DNA from: Deltaproteobacteria bacterium UBA5205
Lineage (GTDB): Bacteria; Desulfobacterota; Syntrophorhabdia; Syntrophorhabdales; Syntrophorhabdaceae
Length of the DNA: 34,862 nucleotides
Direction: 5' to 3'
NCBI GenBank assembly: GCA_002412715.1
Contig: DHVP01000048.1
Location: forward strand, 239,687 to 274,548
Shown: positions 24,180 to 33,316 of the stretch, piece by piece
Layout of the letters: every line of letters begins with the position of its first letter
Position numbering within the stretch: position 1 is the first letter of the stretch
Position numbers and translations under genes: made by a program
The notes under the pieces: model-generated
Seen by the model: only the letters and a program-made list of their open reading frames with translations
Databases searched by the model: none
What the model was told of the DNA's origin: nothing

Positions 24180-25262
24180 ATGTGCGAGGAGTGTAAAAAA
24201 ATTTCCAGGAGAGATTTTCTGAAGGGGGCCGCGGTCGTGGGGGCAGCGGCAGGGTTGGGCGTGTTTGACAATACTCTTCTACACGCGCAGAGCGCCAATC
24301 TCAAGTTCAGCACCTGGCACCCGCCGGTAAGCCGGGAGGTCAAAACAGTCTGGACGCCGATGATGGAAGAGGTAAAGAAGAGAAGCGGCGGGAAGATGGC
24401 GTATACCATGTATGCCGGCGCTGCCCTCGGCAAGGGCCCCGAACATTTCGACATCGTGGCGAAGGGACTTTCGGATATGGGCTATTTCACAGCCACATGG
24501 ACGCCGGGACGCTTTCCCCTCACCGACGTCCTTTCCCTTGCGGTCTGGGTTGACGGCAAGGATACCGCCGCTGACATCGGCAACGCGGTCTACAACAGGG
24601 CATTGAAGGACGAGTTCAAGAACGTCAAGGTCCTCGAACTCAACGGCTGTATCCAGTCCTTCATCTGGACGAAGAAACCCATCTCCAAGCTGGCAGACTT
24701 GAAGGGCGTCAAACTGAGATCCCCCGGCGGCCACCAGACGAACTACATCAAATCCCTTGGCGCCGAGCCGGTCTTCATGCCTCTCGGCGATGTTTACATG
24801 GCAATGGAAACGGGCACCGTGGACGGCATCGTCACCTGCGCGCCCCTCATCCTTGCGTACAAGCTCGGCGAAGTCGCGAAATACGGTACCGTCCTTACAT
24901 TCGGCTGCGTCTCTGAAGGCACCGTAATGAACATGAAGAGCTGGAACAAGCTGCCTGCCGACCAGAAGAAAATCATCGAGGATGTCTGCACGAACCCCTT
25001 CAAGGTCACCGGCGGTCTCGGCAAAGATGATTACAAGAATATAATGGCGGACATCCAGAAGACCGGCGTCAAGATGATAGACCTTCCCAAGGCGGAACAG
25101 GAACAGTGGTACAAGAGATTCCAGGATGTGACCCGCAAATGGGTTTCCGACATGGAAGCAAAGAAGCTCAACGCCAAGAAGGTCGTCGCGATAATGAACG
25201 AGGAGTGCGAGAAGAGAAACGTTCAGCTCGTTTCTTGTCCGCCTGAATTCAAAAAGGCCTGA
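24180..25262 (+). CDS. dctP: TRAP transporter substrate-binding protein (DctP)
   Basis: A 360-residue periplasmic solute-binding protein. The N-terminus has a twin-arginine signal, SRRDFLKG, followed by an alanine/glycine-rich h-region and a probable cleavage after LHAQS. The DctP fold shows in LKFSTWHPPVSREV, GPEHFDIVAKGLSDMGYF and LADLKGVKLRSPGG, where the arginine normally binds the ligand carboxylate. Tat export suggests folding in the cytoplasm first. The ATG has AAAGGAGG upstream. Context points to nicotinate or another N-heteroaromatic carboxylate as ligand, which is an inference. Confidence 0.92.
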   Translation: MCEECKKISRRDFLKGAAVVGAAAGLGVFDNTLLHAQSANLKFSTWHPPVSREVKTVWTPMMEEVKKRSGGKMAYTMYAGAALGKGPEHFDIVAKGLSDMGYFTATWTPGRFPLTDVLSLAVWVDGKDTAADIGNAVYNRALKDEFKNVKVLELNGCIQSFIWTKKPISKLADLKGVKLRSPGGHQTNYIKSLGAEPVFMPLGDVYMAMETGTVDGIVTCAPLILAYKLGEVAKYGTVLTFGCVSEGTVMNMKSWNKLPADQKKIIEDVCTNPFKVTGGLGKDDYKNIMADIQKTGVKMIDLPKAEQEQWYKRFQDVTRKWVSDMEAKKLNAKKVVAIMNEECEKRNVQLVSCPPEFKKA

Positions 25263-25287
25263 TATCTGAAAAAGAGGCTGGAATGCC

Positions 25288-25779
25288 ATGAAAGCGCTCG
25301 AAGGTTTTCAAAAAGGGGTACACAGGGCAACATACGCCACCTGCGCGGTGGGTATGTTCCTTGCAATTCCCCTCATGCTGATCACCACTTTTGACGTGCT
25401 CGGGAGGGCCATCTTCAACAAGCCCCTCCCGGGCACCCTTGAACTTTCGGAATATATGCTGTCCATCCTCGTCCTGCTGGGTGCCGCGTACACCCAGCAG
25501 GTCAGGGGTCATGTGGCTGTCGATTTCCTTACGTCGAAGTTTTCGGTGAATGGCCGGACGATATGCAGGATCATAACTGATTTCCTGTCCCTTGTCATCA
25601 TTGCCATCATGACAATATACGGCTGGATCGAGGGCATCTCCGAAACGACCGTTACGGACCAGCTCCGGGTACCCATGTGGCCCTTCAAGACCCTTGTAGC
25701 CGTTGGTGGGTTGATGCTCTGGATGGAGATCCTCACCGACTTCATAACATCTGTTGCGAGCCTGGGAAGGAGGGAATAA
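25288..25779 (+). CDS. dctQ: TRAP transporter small membrane subunit (DctQ)
   Basis: A 163-residue protein with four predicted membrane helices and the family pattern FDVLGRAIFNKPLPGTLELSEYML around residues 32-55. It links the binding protein to the large permease subunit. Its stop overlaps the dctM start by one base (TAATG). Confidence 0.9.
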   Translation: MKALEGFQKGVHRATYATCAVGMFLAIPLMLITTFDVLGRAIFNKPLPGTLELSEYMLSILVLLGAAYTQQVRGHVAVDFLTSKFSVNGRTICRIITDFLSLVIIAIMTIYGWIEGISETTVTDQLRVPMWPFKTLVAVGGLMLWMEILTDFITSVASLGRRE

Positions 25780-27086
25780 TGGACCCCGTTACAGTTGGTA
25801 TATTAGGTTGCGTGCTCCTGGTGGTCCTCCTGTTCCTCGGTATGCCCATCGCCTTCGTCATGATGTTTGTGGGTTTCAGCGGGATATGGGCGTTGTCCTC
25901 CCTGGATGCGGCCCTCCCCAAGGTGGCAGAGACCGTCTGGGGTGTCGCGAATAACTATCCCTACACCATCATCCCCCTCTTCATCCTCATGGGAAGCTTC
26001 GCGGGTTCGGGAGGCATAACACGAGAGCTCTACAACACCTTTGACAAGTGGGCCCGCAGACTGCCGGGCGGACTCGGGATCGCTACCATCGCCGCCTGTG
26101 CGGCCTTCGGCGCGGTGAGCGGGTCTTCAGTCGCCGCCGCCGCCGCCATGGGGAGCGTGGCCCTGCCCGAAATGCGCAGGTTCGGATACGACCCCAAGCT
26201 TGGCTGCGGGGTGATCGCGGCAGGCGGCACACTGAGCTTTCTCATACCGCCGAGCCTCGGATTCGTGGTCTACGGCATGCTCACGGAACAGTCCATCGGA
26301 AAGCTCCTTATCTCGGGGATCCTGCCGGGGCTGCTCATGTCCGGGGCGTTCATTGCCTGCGTTATAGTCCTGGTGGGCCTGAACCCCGCGCTCGCACCGC
26401 GCAGCACGGAAAAGGTGACCTTCAGGGACAAGCTCATCGCCCTCAAGGGAGTCTGGGAAGTGCTGCTCGTCTTTTTCATCGTCATGGGCGGAATATACCT
26501 CGGCTTTATCAACCCAACGGAGGCGGGGGCCATCGGCGCCACGTCCCTTTTCATCATCGTGATCATCAAGAGGAAGCTGACCAAGCAAAACCTTTTCTCC
26601 GCCCTTCTTGAGATGGCGAGGATCTCGATCATGGTGCTTTTCCTCGTCGCCGGCGCGACCCTTTTCAGCTATTTCCTGGCCCTGTCGACCATACCAACGG
26701 CAGTCTCTACGTGGATCGCCGGGCTCGGCGTGTCCAAGTACATCATCCTCGTGATCATCGTGGCCATATACTTCCTCCTCGGGTGCTTTCTCGACTCCGT
26801 TTCCATGATGGTCCTCACGCTGCCCGTCATCTTTCCGGTGATCGTCACCATCGGGTTCGATCCCATATGGTTCGGGGTTCTCCTGGTGCTCATGATGGAG
26901 GCGGGTCTTATCACACCCCCGGTGGGGCTCAATATCTATACCATCGCGGGCATCGCCAAGGACGTGCCCATGGGTACCATATTCAGGGGGGCAATGCCTT
27001 TCCTCCTGTCCATCATAGGTACGGCGATCATTCTCACTGTTTTTCCGCAAATAGCAACCTATCTGCCGAACCTTATGGGGAGGTAA
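25779..27086 (+). CDS. dctM: TRAP transporter large permease (DctM)
   Basis: A 435-residue, many-helix inner-membrane protein that moves the solute with sodium or proton. Typical blocks are LFLGMPIAFVMM, FGAVSGSSVAAAAAMGSVALPEM, ERGYDPK-like RFGYDPKLGCGVIAAGGTLSFLIPPS and LITPPVGLNIY. The frame is open further upstream into dctQ, but ATG 25779 with AAGGAGG just before is the right start. Translation is coupled to dctQ. Confidence 0.93.
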   Translation: MDPVTVGILGCVLLVVLLFLGMPIAFVMMFVGFSGIWALSSLDAALPKVAETVWGVANNYPYTIIPLFILMGSFAGSGGITRELYNTFDKWARRLPGGLGIATIAACAAFGAVSGSSVAAAAAMGSVALPEMRRFGYDPKLGCGVIAAGGTLSFLIPPSLGFVVYGMLTEQSIGKLLISGILPGLLMSGAFIACVIVLVGLNPALAPRSTEKVTFRDKLIALKGVWEVLLVFFIVMGGIYLGFINPTEAGAIGATSLFIIVIIKRKLTKQNLFSALLEMARISIMVLFLVAGATLFSYFLALSTIPTAVSTWIAGLGVSKYIILVIIVAIYFLLGCFLDSVSMMVLTLPVIFPVIVTIGFDPIWFGVLLVLMMEAGLITPPVGLNIYTIAGIAKDVPMGTIFRGAMPFLLSIIGTAIILTVFPQIATYLPNLMGR

Positions 27087-27149
27087 AGAACGACTGCTAT
27101 TGAGGGGCGTTGGAACGGCGAACATATGAACCAATAACCGGAAAAAGAA

Positions 27150-27623
27150 ATGAAGACCATAAGCTTCGTACTCAATGGAAAGAAGACCTCGATCGAGGTG
27201 GATGACAACGAGACTCTCCTCGGTGCCCTCAGGGAGAGGCTCGGGATCACGAGCGTCAAGGAGGGCTGCGGCATAGGGGAATGCGGGACGTGCACCGTGC
27301 TCGTCGACGACGAACCTCACTATTCCTGCCTGACCCTGGCGTCGAAGGCAAACGGCCGCGATATCAAAACCGTCGAATACCTGTCCTCTTCCGGAGTTCT
27401 TCACCCCCTTCAGGAGGCCTTCATCAAGTCCGGCGCCGTCCAGTGCGGGTACTGCACACCGGGTATGCTCCTTTGTGCCTACAGTCTTCTTCTCAAGAAC
27501 GCGGACCCCGACGCCCGGGACATCAAAGAGGCGATCAGCGGGAACCTGTGCCGCTGCACGGGATATATACAGATCGAAGAGGCCATAAAGAATGCTGCCG
27601 AAATTTGCAAGTGTGATCGCTAA
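27150..27623 (+). CDS. Molybdenum hydroxylase iron-sulfur subunit (nicotinate dehydrogenase-type, NdhS-like)
   Basis: This 157-residue subunit carries two [2Fe-2S] clusters: the plant-type site C40, C45, C48, C60 and the second site C99, C102, C134, C136 (CGYCTPGM and CRCTG). It passes electrons from the molybdenum centre to FAD in xanthine dehydrogenase-family enzymes. Followed by the FAD and molybdenum subunits, and co-located with enamidase and 6-hydroxynicotinate reductase genes, it most likely belongs to a nicotinate 6-hydroxylase. 4-hydroxybenzoyl-CoA reductase is the main alternative. Confidence 0.88.
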   Translation: MKTISFVLNGKKTSIEVDDNETLLGALRERLGITSVKEGCGIGECGTCTVLVDDEPHYSCLTLASKANGRDIKTVEYLSSSGVLHPLQEAFIKSGAVQCGYCTPGMLLCAYSLLLKNADPDARDIKEAISGNLCRCTGYIQIEEAIKNAAEICKCDR

Positions 27624-28428
27624 AACCAGGGAAGAGGCACTTTCCTGGCTCTCTTCCCTCGAAAACCCCCGGATCATCGCGGGAGGAACGGACCTCATGG
27701 TCAAGATGAGGGCGGGGAAGCAGTACAGCCATGTCATCGACGTGGCCGGCGTCCCCGAACTCCTCACCATGACGGAGACGGACGGAAGGCTATCCGTGGG
27801 CTCGGCCATGACGCACGCGCGGCTCAGCACGTCGGAACCTATCATCCGGAACGCCCGGAGTCTCGCCCTGGCGTGCGGGCTCGTCGGCTCGCCGCAGATA
27901 CGCAATATGGGCACCATCGGAGGCAATCTCGCGAATGCGTCCCCCGCGGCGGACTCCATACCTCCCCTGCTCATACATGATGCCGTTCTCGTTTTGGAAT
28001 CAAAAGAAACGCGCCGCAGGGTCCCGCTGGAAGAGGTCATCGTTGCCCCCTACGTGACCTCCATCGACAGGAAAGAACTCCTGGGTTCCGTAGAGATAAA
28101 CCCCCTCCGGGGATACCGGGAAGGCTACCGCAGGGTTGCGAAAAGGGCAACCTGGGCGATCTCCCGCCTCGGCGTCGCTTTCGCAATCAAGGAAGACAAA
28201 GGCAGGTTCACGGATGTGAAACTGGCCATCGGGTCCTGCACGCCCATGCCCTTCAGGCCGAAGAAGGTGGAAGACCTGCTTAAGGGAGCCGAAAAGAACG
28301 AGGCCATAATAACGGAAGCGATACGGATGGCGCTCGAGGAGATCAAGCTCATCTCGGGGATCAGGCCTTCATATGCCTACAAGCTCCCCGTGTTGAAAGG
28401 CATTCTCGAAGAAGTACTCAGAGGTTGA
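27592..28428 (+). CDS. Molybdenum hydroxylase FAD subunit (NdhF-like)
   Basis: This 278-residue subunit has the FAD signatures IIAGGTDLMVKMRAG and IRNMGTIGGNLANASPAAD typical of the CoxM/xanthine dehydrogenase medium subunit. It takes electrons from the iron-sulfur subunit and hands them to NAD(P)+ or another acceptor. The ATG lies 32 bp inside the preceding gene with GAGG upstream, a normal overlap for this family. Confidence 0.9.
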   Translation: MLPKFASVIAKTREEALSWLSSLENPRIIAGGTDLMVKMRAGKQYSHVIDVAGVPELLTMTETDGRLSVGSAMTHARLSTSEPIIRNARSLALACGLVGSPQIRNMGTIGGNLANASPAADSIPPLLIHDAVLVLESKETRRRVPLEEVIVAPYVTSIDRKELLGSVEINPLRGYREGYRRVAKRATWAISRLGVAFAIKEDKGRFTDVKLAIGSCTPMPFRPKKVEDLLKGAEKNEAIITEAIRMALEEIKLISGIRPSYAYKLPVLKGILEEVLRG

Positions 28429-28435
28429 TGGAACT

Positions 28436-30586
28436 ATGTTCATCGGACAGGATATAACACGCGTTGACGCCCTCGACAAGGTCCTGGGAACCGCGGCCTT
28501 CGCCCACGACCTGAAGAATAACACCATGCTCTTTGCCTGTGTGGTCCGCAGTTCGCGTCCCCACGCGATGATAAGGAAGATTGATGCCTCCGCCGCCCTT
28601 GCCCTCGATGGGGTCGTAAAGGTGCTCTCCCACAAGGACATACCCGGGGAGAACCTTTTCGGCGCGATCAAGAAAGACCAGCCCTTCCTTGCCGAGGGGC
28701 GCGTGCGCTACAAAGGAGAGGCCATCCTTGTCGTCGTCGGGGTCACCGAGGAGATAGCACGCAAGGCATCGGGCCTCGTGGAGATCGAATACGAAGACCT
28801 GGAATATATCTCGGATCCCTTTCTTTCCATGCGTTCCGCCATCCTCATCCACGATGGGGGAAACCTCCTCAGCCACCGCAAGGTCATAAAGGGTGACGCC
28901 GGAAAAGGTTTTGAATCATCCGATGTCGTCGTCGAAAATACTTACAGTACGACGTGGATCGATCACGCCTACATGGAGACCGAGGCAGGAATAGGCTACA
29001 CGGATGAGAGGGGACACATAGTCGTCGCCTCCTCGACGCAGAACATCCATTACAAGATGAAAGAGATAGCGAGGCTGCTCGCGATCCCCCCGGAGCAGGT
29101 ACGGGTCGTCCAGGCCACCACCGGGGGAGGTTTCGGCGGCAAGCTCGACGTCACCGTGGAAGGCTACATCGCGCTGGCCGTCTATCACACGAAAAGACCC
29201 GTGGTGATGAGGTACACACGAGAGGAGAGTTTTCTTGGCCACACCAAGAGGCATCCCCTTTACATCGAATACAAGACGGGTGCCGGAAAAGATGGCAACC
29301 TCACCGCCGTCGAGGTGAATATCATCGGCGACACGGGGCCCTACATATCCTACGGCGAGACGGTGTGTCTGAGGGCCGCGGTGCATGCCACGGGTCCCTA
29401 CGAGGTACCCAACGTCCTCGTAAACTCGAGGATGTTCTACACAAACAACCCCGTATCGGGCGCCATGAGGGGCTTCGGCGTGCCTCAACTCGCCCTGGCC
29501 CATGAATCGCAGCTCGACGAGATCGCGGAGCGCATAGGCATGGACCCCCTGGACATACGGATGAAGAACGCCTTGAAGAGGGGCTCTCTGACCGCCACCT
29601 CCCAGGTCCTCCACCACAGCGCGGGTCTTCTGGAAACCCTCAAGGGCATCGAGCCTTTCTGGAGGGCGAGGCGCAAACAGGGCCCGGGAAGCGGTTTCGG
29701 CCTTGGGTGCATGTATTATGGCATCGGCAACACGGGAATATCGAACCCGTCGAGCTGCTACCTCACATTCACCCCCGAGGGCAGAGTGGAGATGCATTCC
29801 GGGGTCTGCGATATCGGCCAGGGATCGGATACGGTCCTCCTTCAGATACTGTGCGACGCCCTCGGGATGGAAGAGATGGGCATCGACCTCGTGCGGGGGG
29901 ACACGGACACGTCCCTCGACGCGGGGTCCACTTCGGCAAGCCGGCAGACCTACATCTCGGGAATGGCCGTCTGCAACGCGGCCCAAAAGATGCGGGAATA
30001 TCTTGAGGGACAGGGTTACTACAGCGGCAAACCCCTCAAGGACATCTGTCGAGAGGCTGCAGAAAAAGGTCTGCCTGTTTTCAAGGGGCATTTCGACCCG
30101 CCGACGACGGCTCCCGACCCGGAAACGTCACAGGGCGCTCCCTATGCAACATACGCCTTTGCCACGCACATGACAGAGGTCCATGTCGATGAGGTAACGG
30201 GCGTCTGTAAGGCGGTCAAGGTGCACGCGGCCCATGACGTGGGAAGGGCCATCAACGTGAGCAACGTGAAAGGCCAGATCTACGGAGGGGTCGCAATGGG
30301 GGTCGGGCTTGCGCTCATGGAGGAATTCATACCGGGAAAGACCGAATCCTTCGACAATTACTATCTCCCCACATCCATGGACATGCCCGAGGTCGAGGCG
30401 ATAGTCGTCGAAGACCGCGAACCCACGGGTCCCTTCGGGGCCAAAGGGGTCGGTGAACCGGCCCTCATCCCCCAGGCCGCGGCGATCGTGAACGCAATAA
30501 AGGACGCAACAGGGGTGCGGATGCGCCAGTTGCCCTGCGACATAGAGCGGCTGAAACTGGCCCTGGAAAAGAATAAAATAAAATAA
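28436..30586 (+). CDS. Molybdenum hydroxylase catalytic subunit (nicotinate dehydrogenase-type, single chain)
   Basis: A 716-residue molybdopterin-binding subunit of the xanthine dehydrogenase family. It has ATTGGGFGGK, SGAMRGFG, CDIGQGSDTVLLQI, and near the end GAKGVGEPALIPQ, whose glutamate is the catalytic base. It should hydroxylate an N-heteroaromatic ring with water. In Eubacterium barkeri the corresponding protein is split into NdhL and NdhM; here it is one chain of normal length. The enamidase gene follows 29 bp later. Substrate is inferred from the neighbours; no molybdenum-cofactor insertion gene (xdhC-like) is nearby. Confidence 0.88.
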   Translation: MFIGQDITRVDALDKVLGTAAFAHDLKNNTMLFACVVRSSRPHAMIRKIDASAALALDGVVKVLSHKDIPGENLFGAIKKDQPFLAEGRVRYKGEAILVVVGVTEEIARKASGLVEIEYEDLEYISDPFLSMRSAILIHDGGNLLSHRKVIKGDAGKGFESSDVVVENTYSTTWIDHAYMETEAGIGYTDERGHIVVASSTQNIHYKMKEIARLLAIPPEQVRVVQATTGGGFGGKLDVTVEGYIALAVYHTKRPVVMRYTREESFLGHTKRHPLYIEYKTGAGKDGNLTAVEVNIIGDTGPYISYGETVCLRAAVHATGPYEVPNVLVNSRMFYTNNPVSGAMRGFGVPQLALAHESQLDEIAERIGMDPLDIRMKNALKRGSLTATSQVLHHSAGLLETLKGIEPFWRARRKQGPGSGFGLGCMYYGIGNTGISNPSSCYLTFTPEGRVEMHSGVCDIGQGSDTVLLQILCDALGMEEMGIDLVRGDTDTSLDAGSTSASRQTYISGMAVCNAAQKMREYLEGQGYYSGKPLKDICREAAEKGLPVFKGHFDPPTTAPDPETSQGAPYATYAFATHMTEVHVDEVTGVCKAVKVHAAHDVGRAINVSNVKGQIYGGVAMGVGLALMEEFIPGKTESFDNYYLPTSMDMPEVEAIVVEDREPTGPFGAKGVGEPALIPQAAAIVNAIKDATGVRMRQLPCDIERLKLALEKNKIK

Positions 30587-30615
30587 ATGATGAACCGGGT
30601 AAAAGGAGGAAGCGT

Positions 30616-31761
30616 ATGAGCACGCTCGCTATAAGGAATGCAGGGACGATCTTCACAGGCGACATCGAAAAACCGGTCGTCAACGGTCCTGTTTCCATCC
30701 TCATCGAGGATGGCAAGATCAAGGAGATCGGTGGTGGTGAACCCAGGGCTGACAAGACCATCGATGCTAACGGCATGACGGTCTGTCCGGGGTTTATCGA
30801 TTCTCATGTGCACCCCGTGTTCGGCGATTTTACTCCCCGCCAGAATCAGCTCGGCTTCATTGAAAGCAGTCTTCATGGAGGCGTGACGTCGATGATATCC
30901 GCCGGCGAGGTTCATATGCCCGGCAGACCGACAGACCCCAAGGGCACGAAGGCCCTCGCTCTTCTTGCCCAGAGGTCATTTGCAAAGCTGAAACCCGCGG
31001 GCGTGAAAGTCTACGGCGGCGGTCTGATCCTTGAAAAAGGCCTCGTCGAAGCCGATTTCAAGGAACTCGCCGATGATGGCGTATGGCTTGTCGGCGAGAT
31101 CGGCCTGGGAAGCATCAAGGCGGCCGACGAAGCGAGGCAGATGGTCGAGTGGGCGAAGAAATACGGTATGAAGGTCCTCATGCATGTCGGCGGCACATCC
31201 GTACCGGGAAGCTCCACGGTCACCTGCGACGATGTACTCATTGCGAAACCCACCGTGGCCTGCCATCTGAACGGCGGGCCCACGAGCATCCCCGTACCCG
31301 AGGTGAAACGGGTCATTGAAAAGACCGATTGTGCCATCGAGGTGGTCCACTGCGGCAATCCCCTGTCGGCGCTCGAGATAGGCAAATTCATGAAGGAAAA
31401 GGGAATCTTGAAGAGGCTCATCCTGGGCAACGACGCCCCGTCGGGAACGGGCGTCATACCCCTAGGAATATGGAGGATGGTCAATTTTATGTCGGCGCTG
31501 TGCGGCATTCCGGCTGAGACAGCCGTTTGCCTTGCGACGGGCAACACGAAAAATGTCTTCGGGCTGTCTCAGGGTATCCTGGCGCCCGGTTTCGACGGTG
31601 ATCTGCAGATCGTCGATGCGCCCATGGGTTCCTCCGGCAAGGATGCGAAGGCGGCCATCGAGGTCGGCGACATACCGGGCATCGCTATGGTGATAATAGA
31701 CGGTGTGGTAAAGACTCAGGTAAGCAAAAACACCCCGCCGCCTACCCGGAAAACCGCATAG
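30616..31761 (+). CDS. ena: Enamidase (1,4,5,6-tetrahydro-6-oxonicotinate hydrolase)
   Basis: A 381-residue amidohydrolase that closely follows my recollection of the characterised Eubacterium barkeri enamidase along its full length, including FGDFTPRQNQLGFIESSLHGG, MPGRPTDPKGTKAL, GGTSVPGSSTVT, FGNDAPSG-like LGNDAPSGTG and the NTPPPTRKTA tail. Metal ligands are H64 and H66, E161 in place of the usual carboxylated lysine, H190, H217 and D273. Enamidase opens the ring of tetrahydro-oxonicotinate and releases ammonia and 2-formylglutarate. This is the most specific marker of the island's substrate. The ATG has AAAGGAGG upstream. Confidence 0.9.
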   Translation: MSTLAIRNAGTIFTGDIEKPVVNGPVSILIEDGKIKEIGGGEPRADKTIDANGMTVCPGFIDSHVHPVFGDFTPRQNQLGFIESSLHGGVTSMISAGEVHMPGRPTDPKGTKALALLAQRSFAKLKPAGVKVYGGGLILEKGLVEADFKELADDGVWLVGEIGLGSIKAADEARQMVEWAKKYGMKVLMHVGGTSVPGSSTVTCDDVLIAKPTVACHLNGGPTSIPVPEVKRVIEKTDCAIEVVHCGNPLSALEIGKFMKEKGILKRLILGNDAPSGTGVIPLGIWRMVNFMSALCGIPAETAVCLATGNTKNVFGLSQGILAPGFDGDLQIVDAPMGSSGKDAKAAIEVGDIPGIAMVIIDGVVKTQVSKNTPPPTRKTA

Positions 31762-31785
31762 GGTATAAAGCTCGAGGGAATTTAT

Positions 31786-33309
31786 ATGAAAGCCAATCTG
31801 GATAAATGCAAAGGCTGCGGGCTGTGCGAAGAGATCTGCCCCCTCGGTATCATAACCGTAGAAGGCAGGAAGGTGCAGATCGGCACCGGCTGCGTCGAAT
31901 GCAAGACGTGCCTCAAGGTATGCCCCGAGGGGGCGCTGATCCCTGAGGCCCCCGCGGACCAGCCCATGTGCATGTCCTGCCCCATCATGTGCAGGATCCC
32001 CGAGGGCGCCCATGGCGCCTGCATGAGATATTTCAATGAAAACGGGCAGATCGTCAGGCATGGCCGTGTGCATACATACGAAGAGGTAATGGACCTAGTT
32101 GGCGACGGCGCCGGTGCGGCACCTATCGGAAGGCCCCTTATCACCGGGATAGGATCGGGCACAACCTACCCCGATTTCAGACCCTCTCCGTTTATCGTCA
32201 GCGGCGTCAAGGACGGCGTGGACATCGTTACCGTCGTTACCGAGGCCCCCTTAAGCTACAGCGGGGTGAAGCTGAAGGTCGACACGGATCTCCACGTAGG
32301 CGAGGAAGGCAAAAAGATCTACGTCCGCAGAAAGGGAAAACGGCACATCGGCCACCTCTGTACGGAGGAATACGGGTCGAAGATATTGTCCCTGGGCGGC
32401 GTCAACATCCTCACGTCAAAGGATGGGCTCTTTGCCGCAAAGGTGCTCCACGAGTTCCTTCAGGGCAAAAAGATCAAGGTCGAGATCGAAGACGGCACAA
32501 AAATGGAGCTTGCCCTCGGTAAGGAACCCGAGATCGGCGGAATAATCGAAGAGAGAATGCGCGTCGGCTGCGGAAGCGCCACGACGGGTCTCTTTGCACC
32601 ATATATGTTCGAGGCGGCCGACGAGGTGATCGTCCTCGATGGACACATCACGGGCCTGTTCAGCGAGCATCCCTCGGGAAGATATCTTAAGAAACCCCGT
32701 TCCCCCATCGGGCTGACGGGACAGAAAAGTACAGAGGGACGATACTTTCTCAACAAAGGGAGCGGCTGGGGAGGGACCGATATAGTGAACCCCCTCGACG
32801 TCGTGAAGGAAATAGACACAGGCAAATGCTTCGAGGGTATGACGCTCCTCATCACCGAGACTACGGGAAGGAAATCAGCCTTCTACAGATGGAAGAAAGA
32901 CAGGTTCATTGAAGAGCCTCCGTCCCCGGAGGCCGTCACGTTTCTCGAAGTCCTCAAGGACTCTTGCGAGCTCTCCCGCGTAAGCGCCGTATTCGCGGCA
33001 GGCGTCGGCGGCTCGGCGCGGGCCGGTGTGACGAAAAACCCCATCAAGCTCACACGGGCCGTTCATGAGGGCAAGGTCAATGTCACCGTCGGCGGAGCGA
33101 GGCCCTTCATATTCCCCGGCGGAGGAATCAATTTCCTCGTAGACGTGGAAAAAATCAAGCACGGCAGTATCTATCTCTCGCCGACCCCTTCTTTTATAAT
33201 CCCCGTCGAATATACGATGACCCTTGAGACATTCAAGGAGATCGGAGGACACGTCGAGGCGGTCCAACCCGTTAAAGAGGCATTGAAGAAAAAAGACAAG
33301 GACCGTTAG
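31786..33309 (+). CDS. hnr: 6-hydroxynicotinate reductase
   Basis: A 507-residue iron-sulfur flavoprotein that reduces 6-hydroxynicotinate to 1,4,5,6-tetrahydro-6-oxonicotinate with ferredoxin. The N-terminus has two [4Fe-4S] sites (C8, C11, C14, C18 and C36, C39, C42, C46), then a further four-Cys group (C62, C65, C69, C79) that could hold a [2Fe-2S] cluster. This matches the one [2Fe-2S] plus two [4Fe-4S] content reported for the E. barkeri enzyme, which also has a covalent flavin. A candidate attachment site is CGSATTG (262-268), which loosely resembles the ApbE target S/T-G-A-T. The ApbE-like gene follows immediately. Confidence 0.88.
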   Translation: MKANLDKCKGCGLCEEICPLGIITVEGRKVQIGTGCVECKTCLKVCPEGALIPEAPADQPMCMSCPIMCRIPEGAHGACMRYFNENGQIVRHGRVHTYEEVMDLVGDGAGAAPIGRPLITGIGSGTTYPDFRPSPFIVSGVKDGVDIVTVVTEAPLSYSGVKLKVDTDLHVGEEGKKIYVRRKGKRHIGHLCTEEYGSKILSLGGVNILTSKDGLFAAKVLHEFLQGKKIKVEIEDGTKMELALGKEPEIGGIIEERMRVGCGSATTGLFAPYMFEAADEVIVLDGHITGLFSEHPSGRYLKKPRSPIGLTGQKSTEGRYFLNKGSGWGGTDIVNPLDVVKEIDTGKCFEGMTLLITETTGRKSAFYRWKKDRFIEEPPSPEAVTFLEVLKDSCELSRVSAVFAAGVGGSARAGVTKNPIKLTRAVHEGKVNVTVGGARPFIFPGGGINFLVDVEKIKHGSIYLSPTPSFIIPVEYTMTLETFKEIGGHVEAVQPVKEALKKKDKDR

Positions 33310-33316
33310 GAATGCC

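Noticed and set aside
26127..28040. A 637-codon open frame on the minus strand opposite dctM and the hydroxylase genes
   Set aside because: It runs antisense to three well-supported genes, has no family resemblance and low-complexity composition, and is explained by GC-rich third positions on the other strand.
28916..30091. A 391-codon minus-strand open frame opposite the molybdenum subunit
   Set aside because: Antisense shadow of a gene with clear catalytic motifs; no ribosome site and no recognisable protein.
27150..30586. The three-subunit hydroxylase as 4-hydroxybenzoyl-CoA reductase
   Set aside because: The FAD subunit is only 278 residues with no obvious space for the extra [4Fe-4S] insertion of that enzyme, and the adjacent enamidase and 6-hydroxynicotinate reductase point to nicotinate. 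It stays a weaker alternative.
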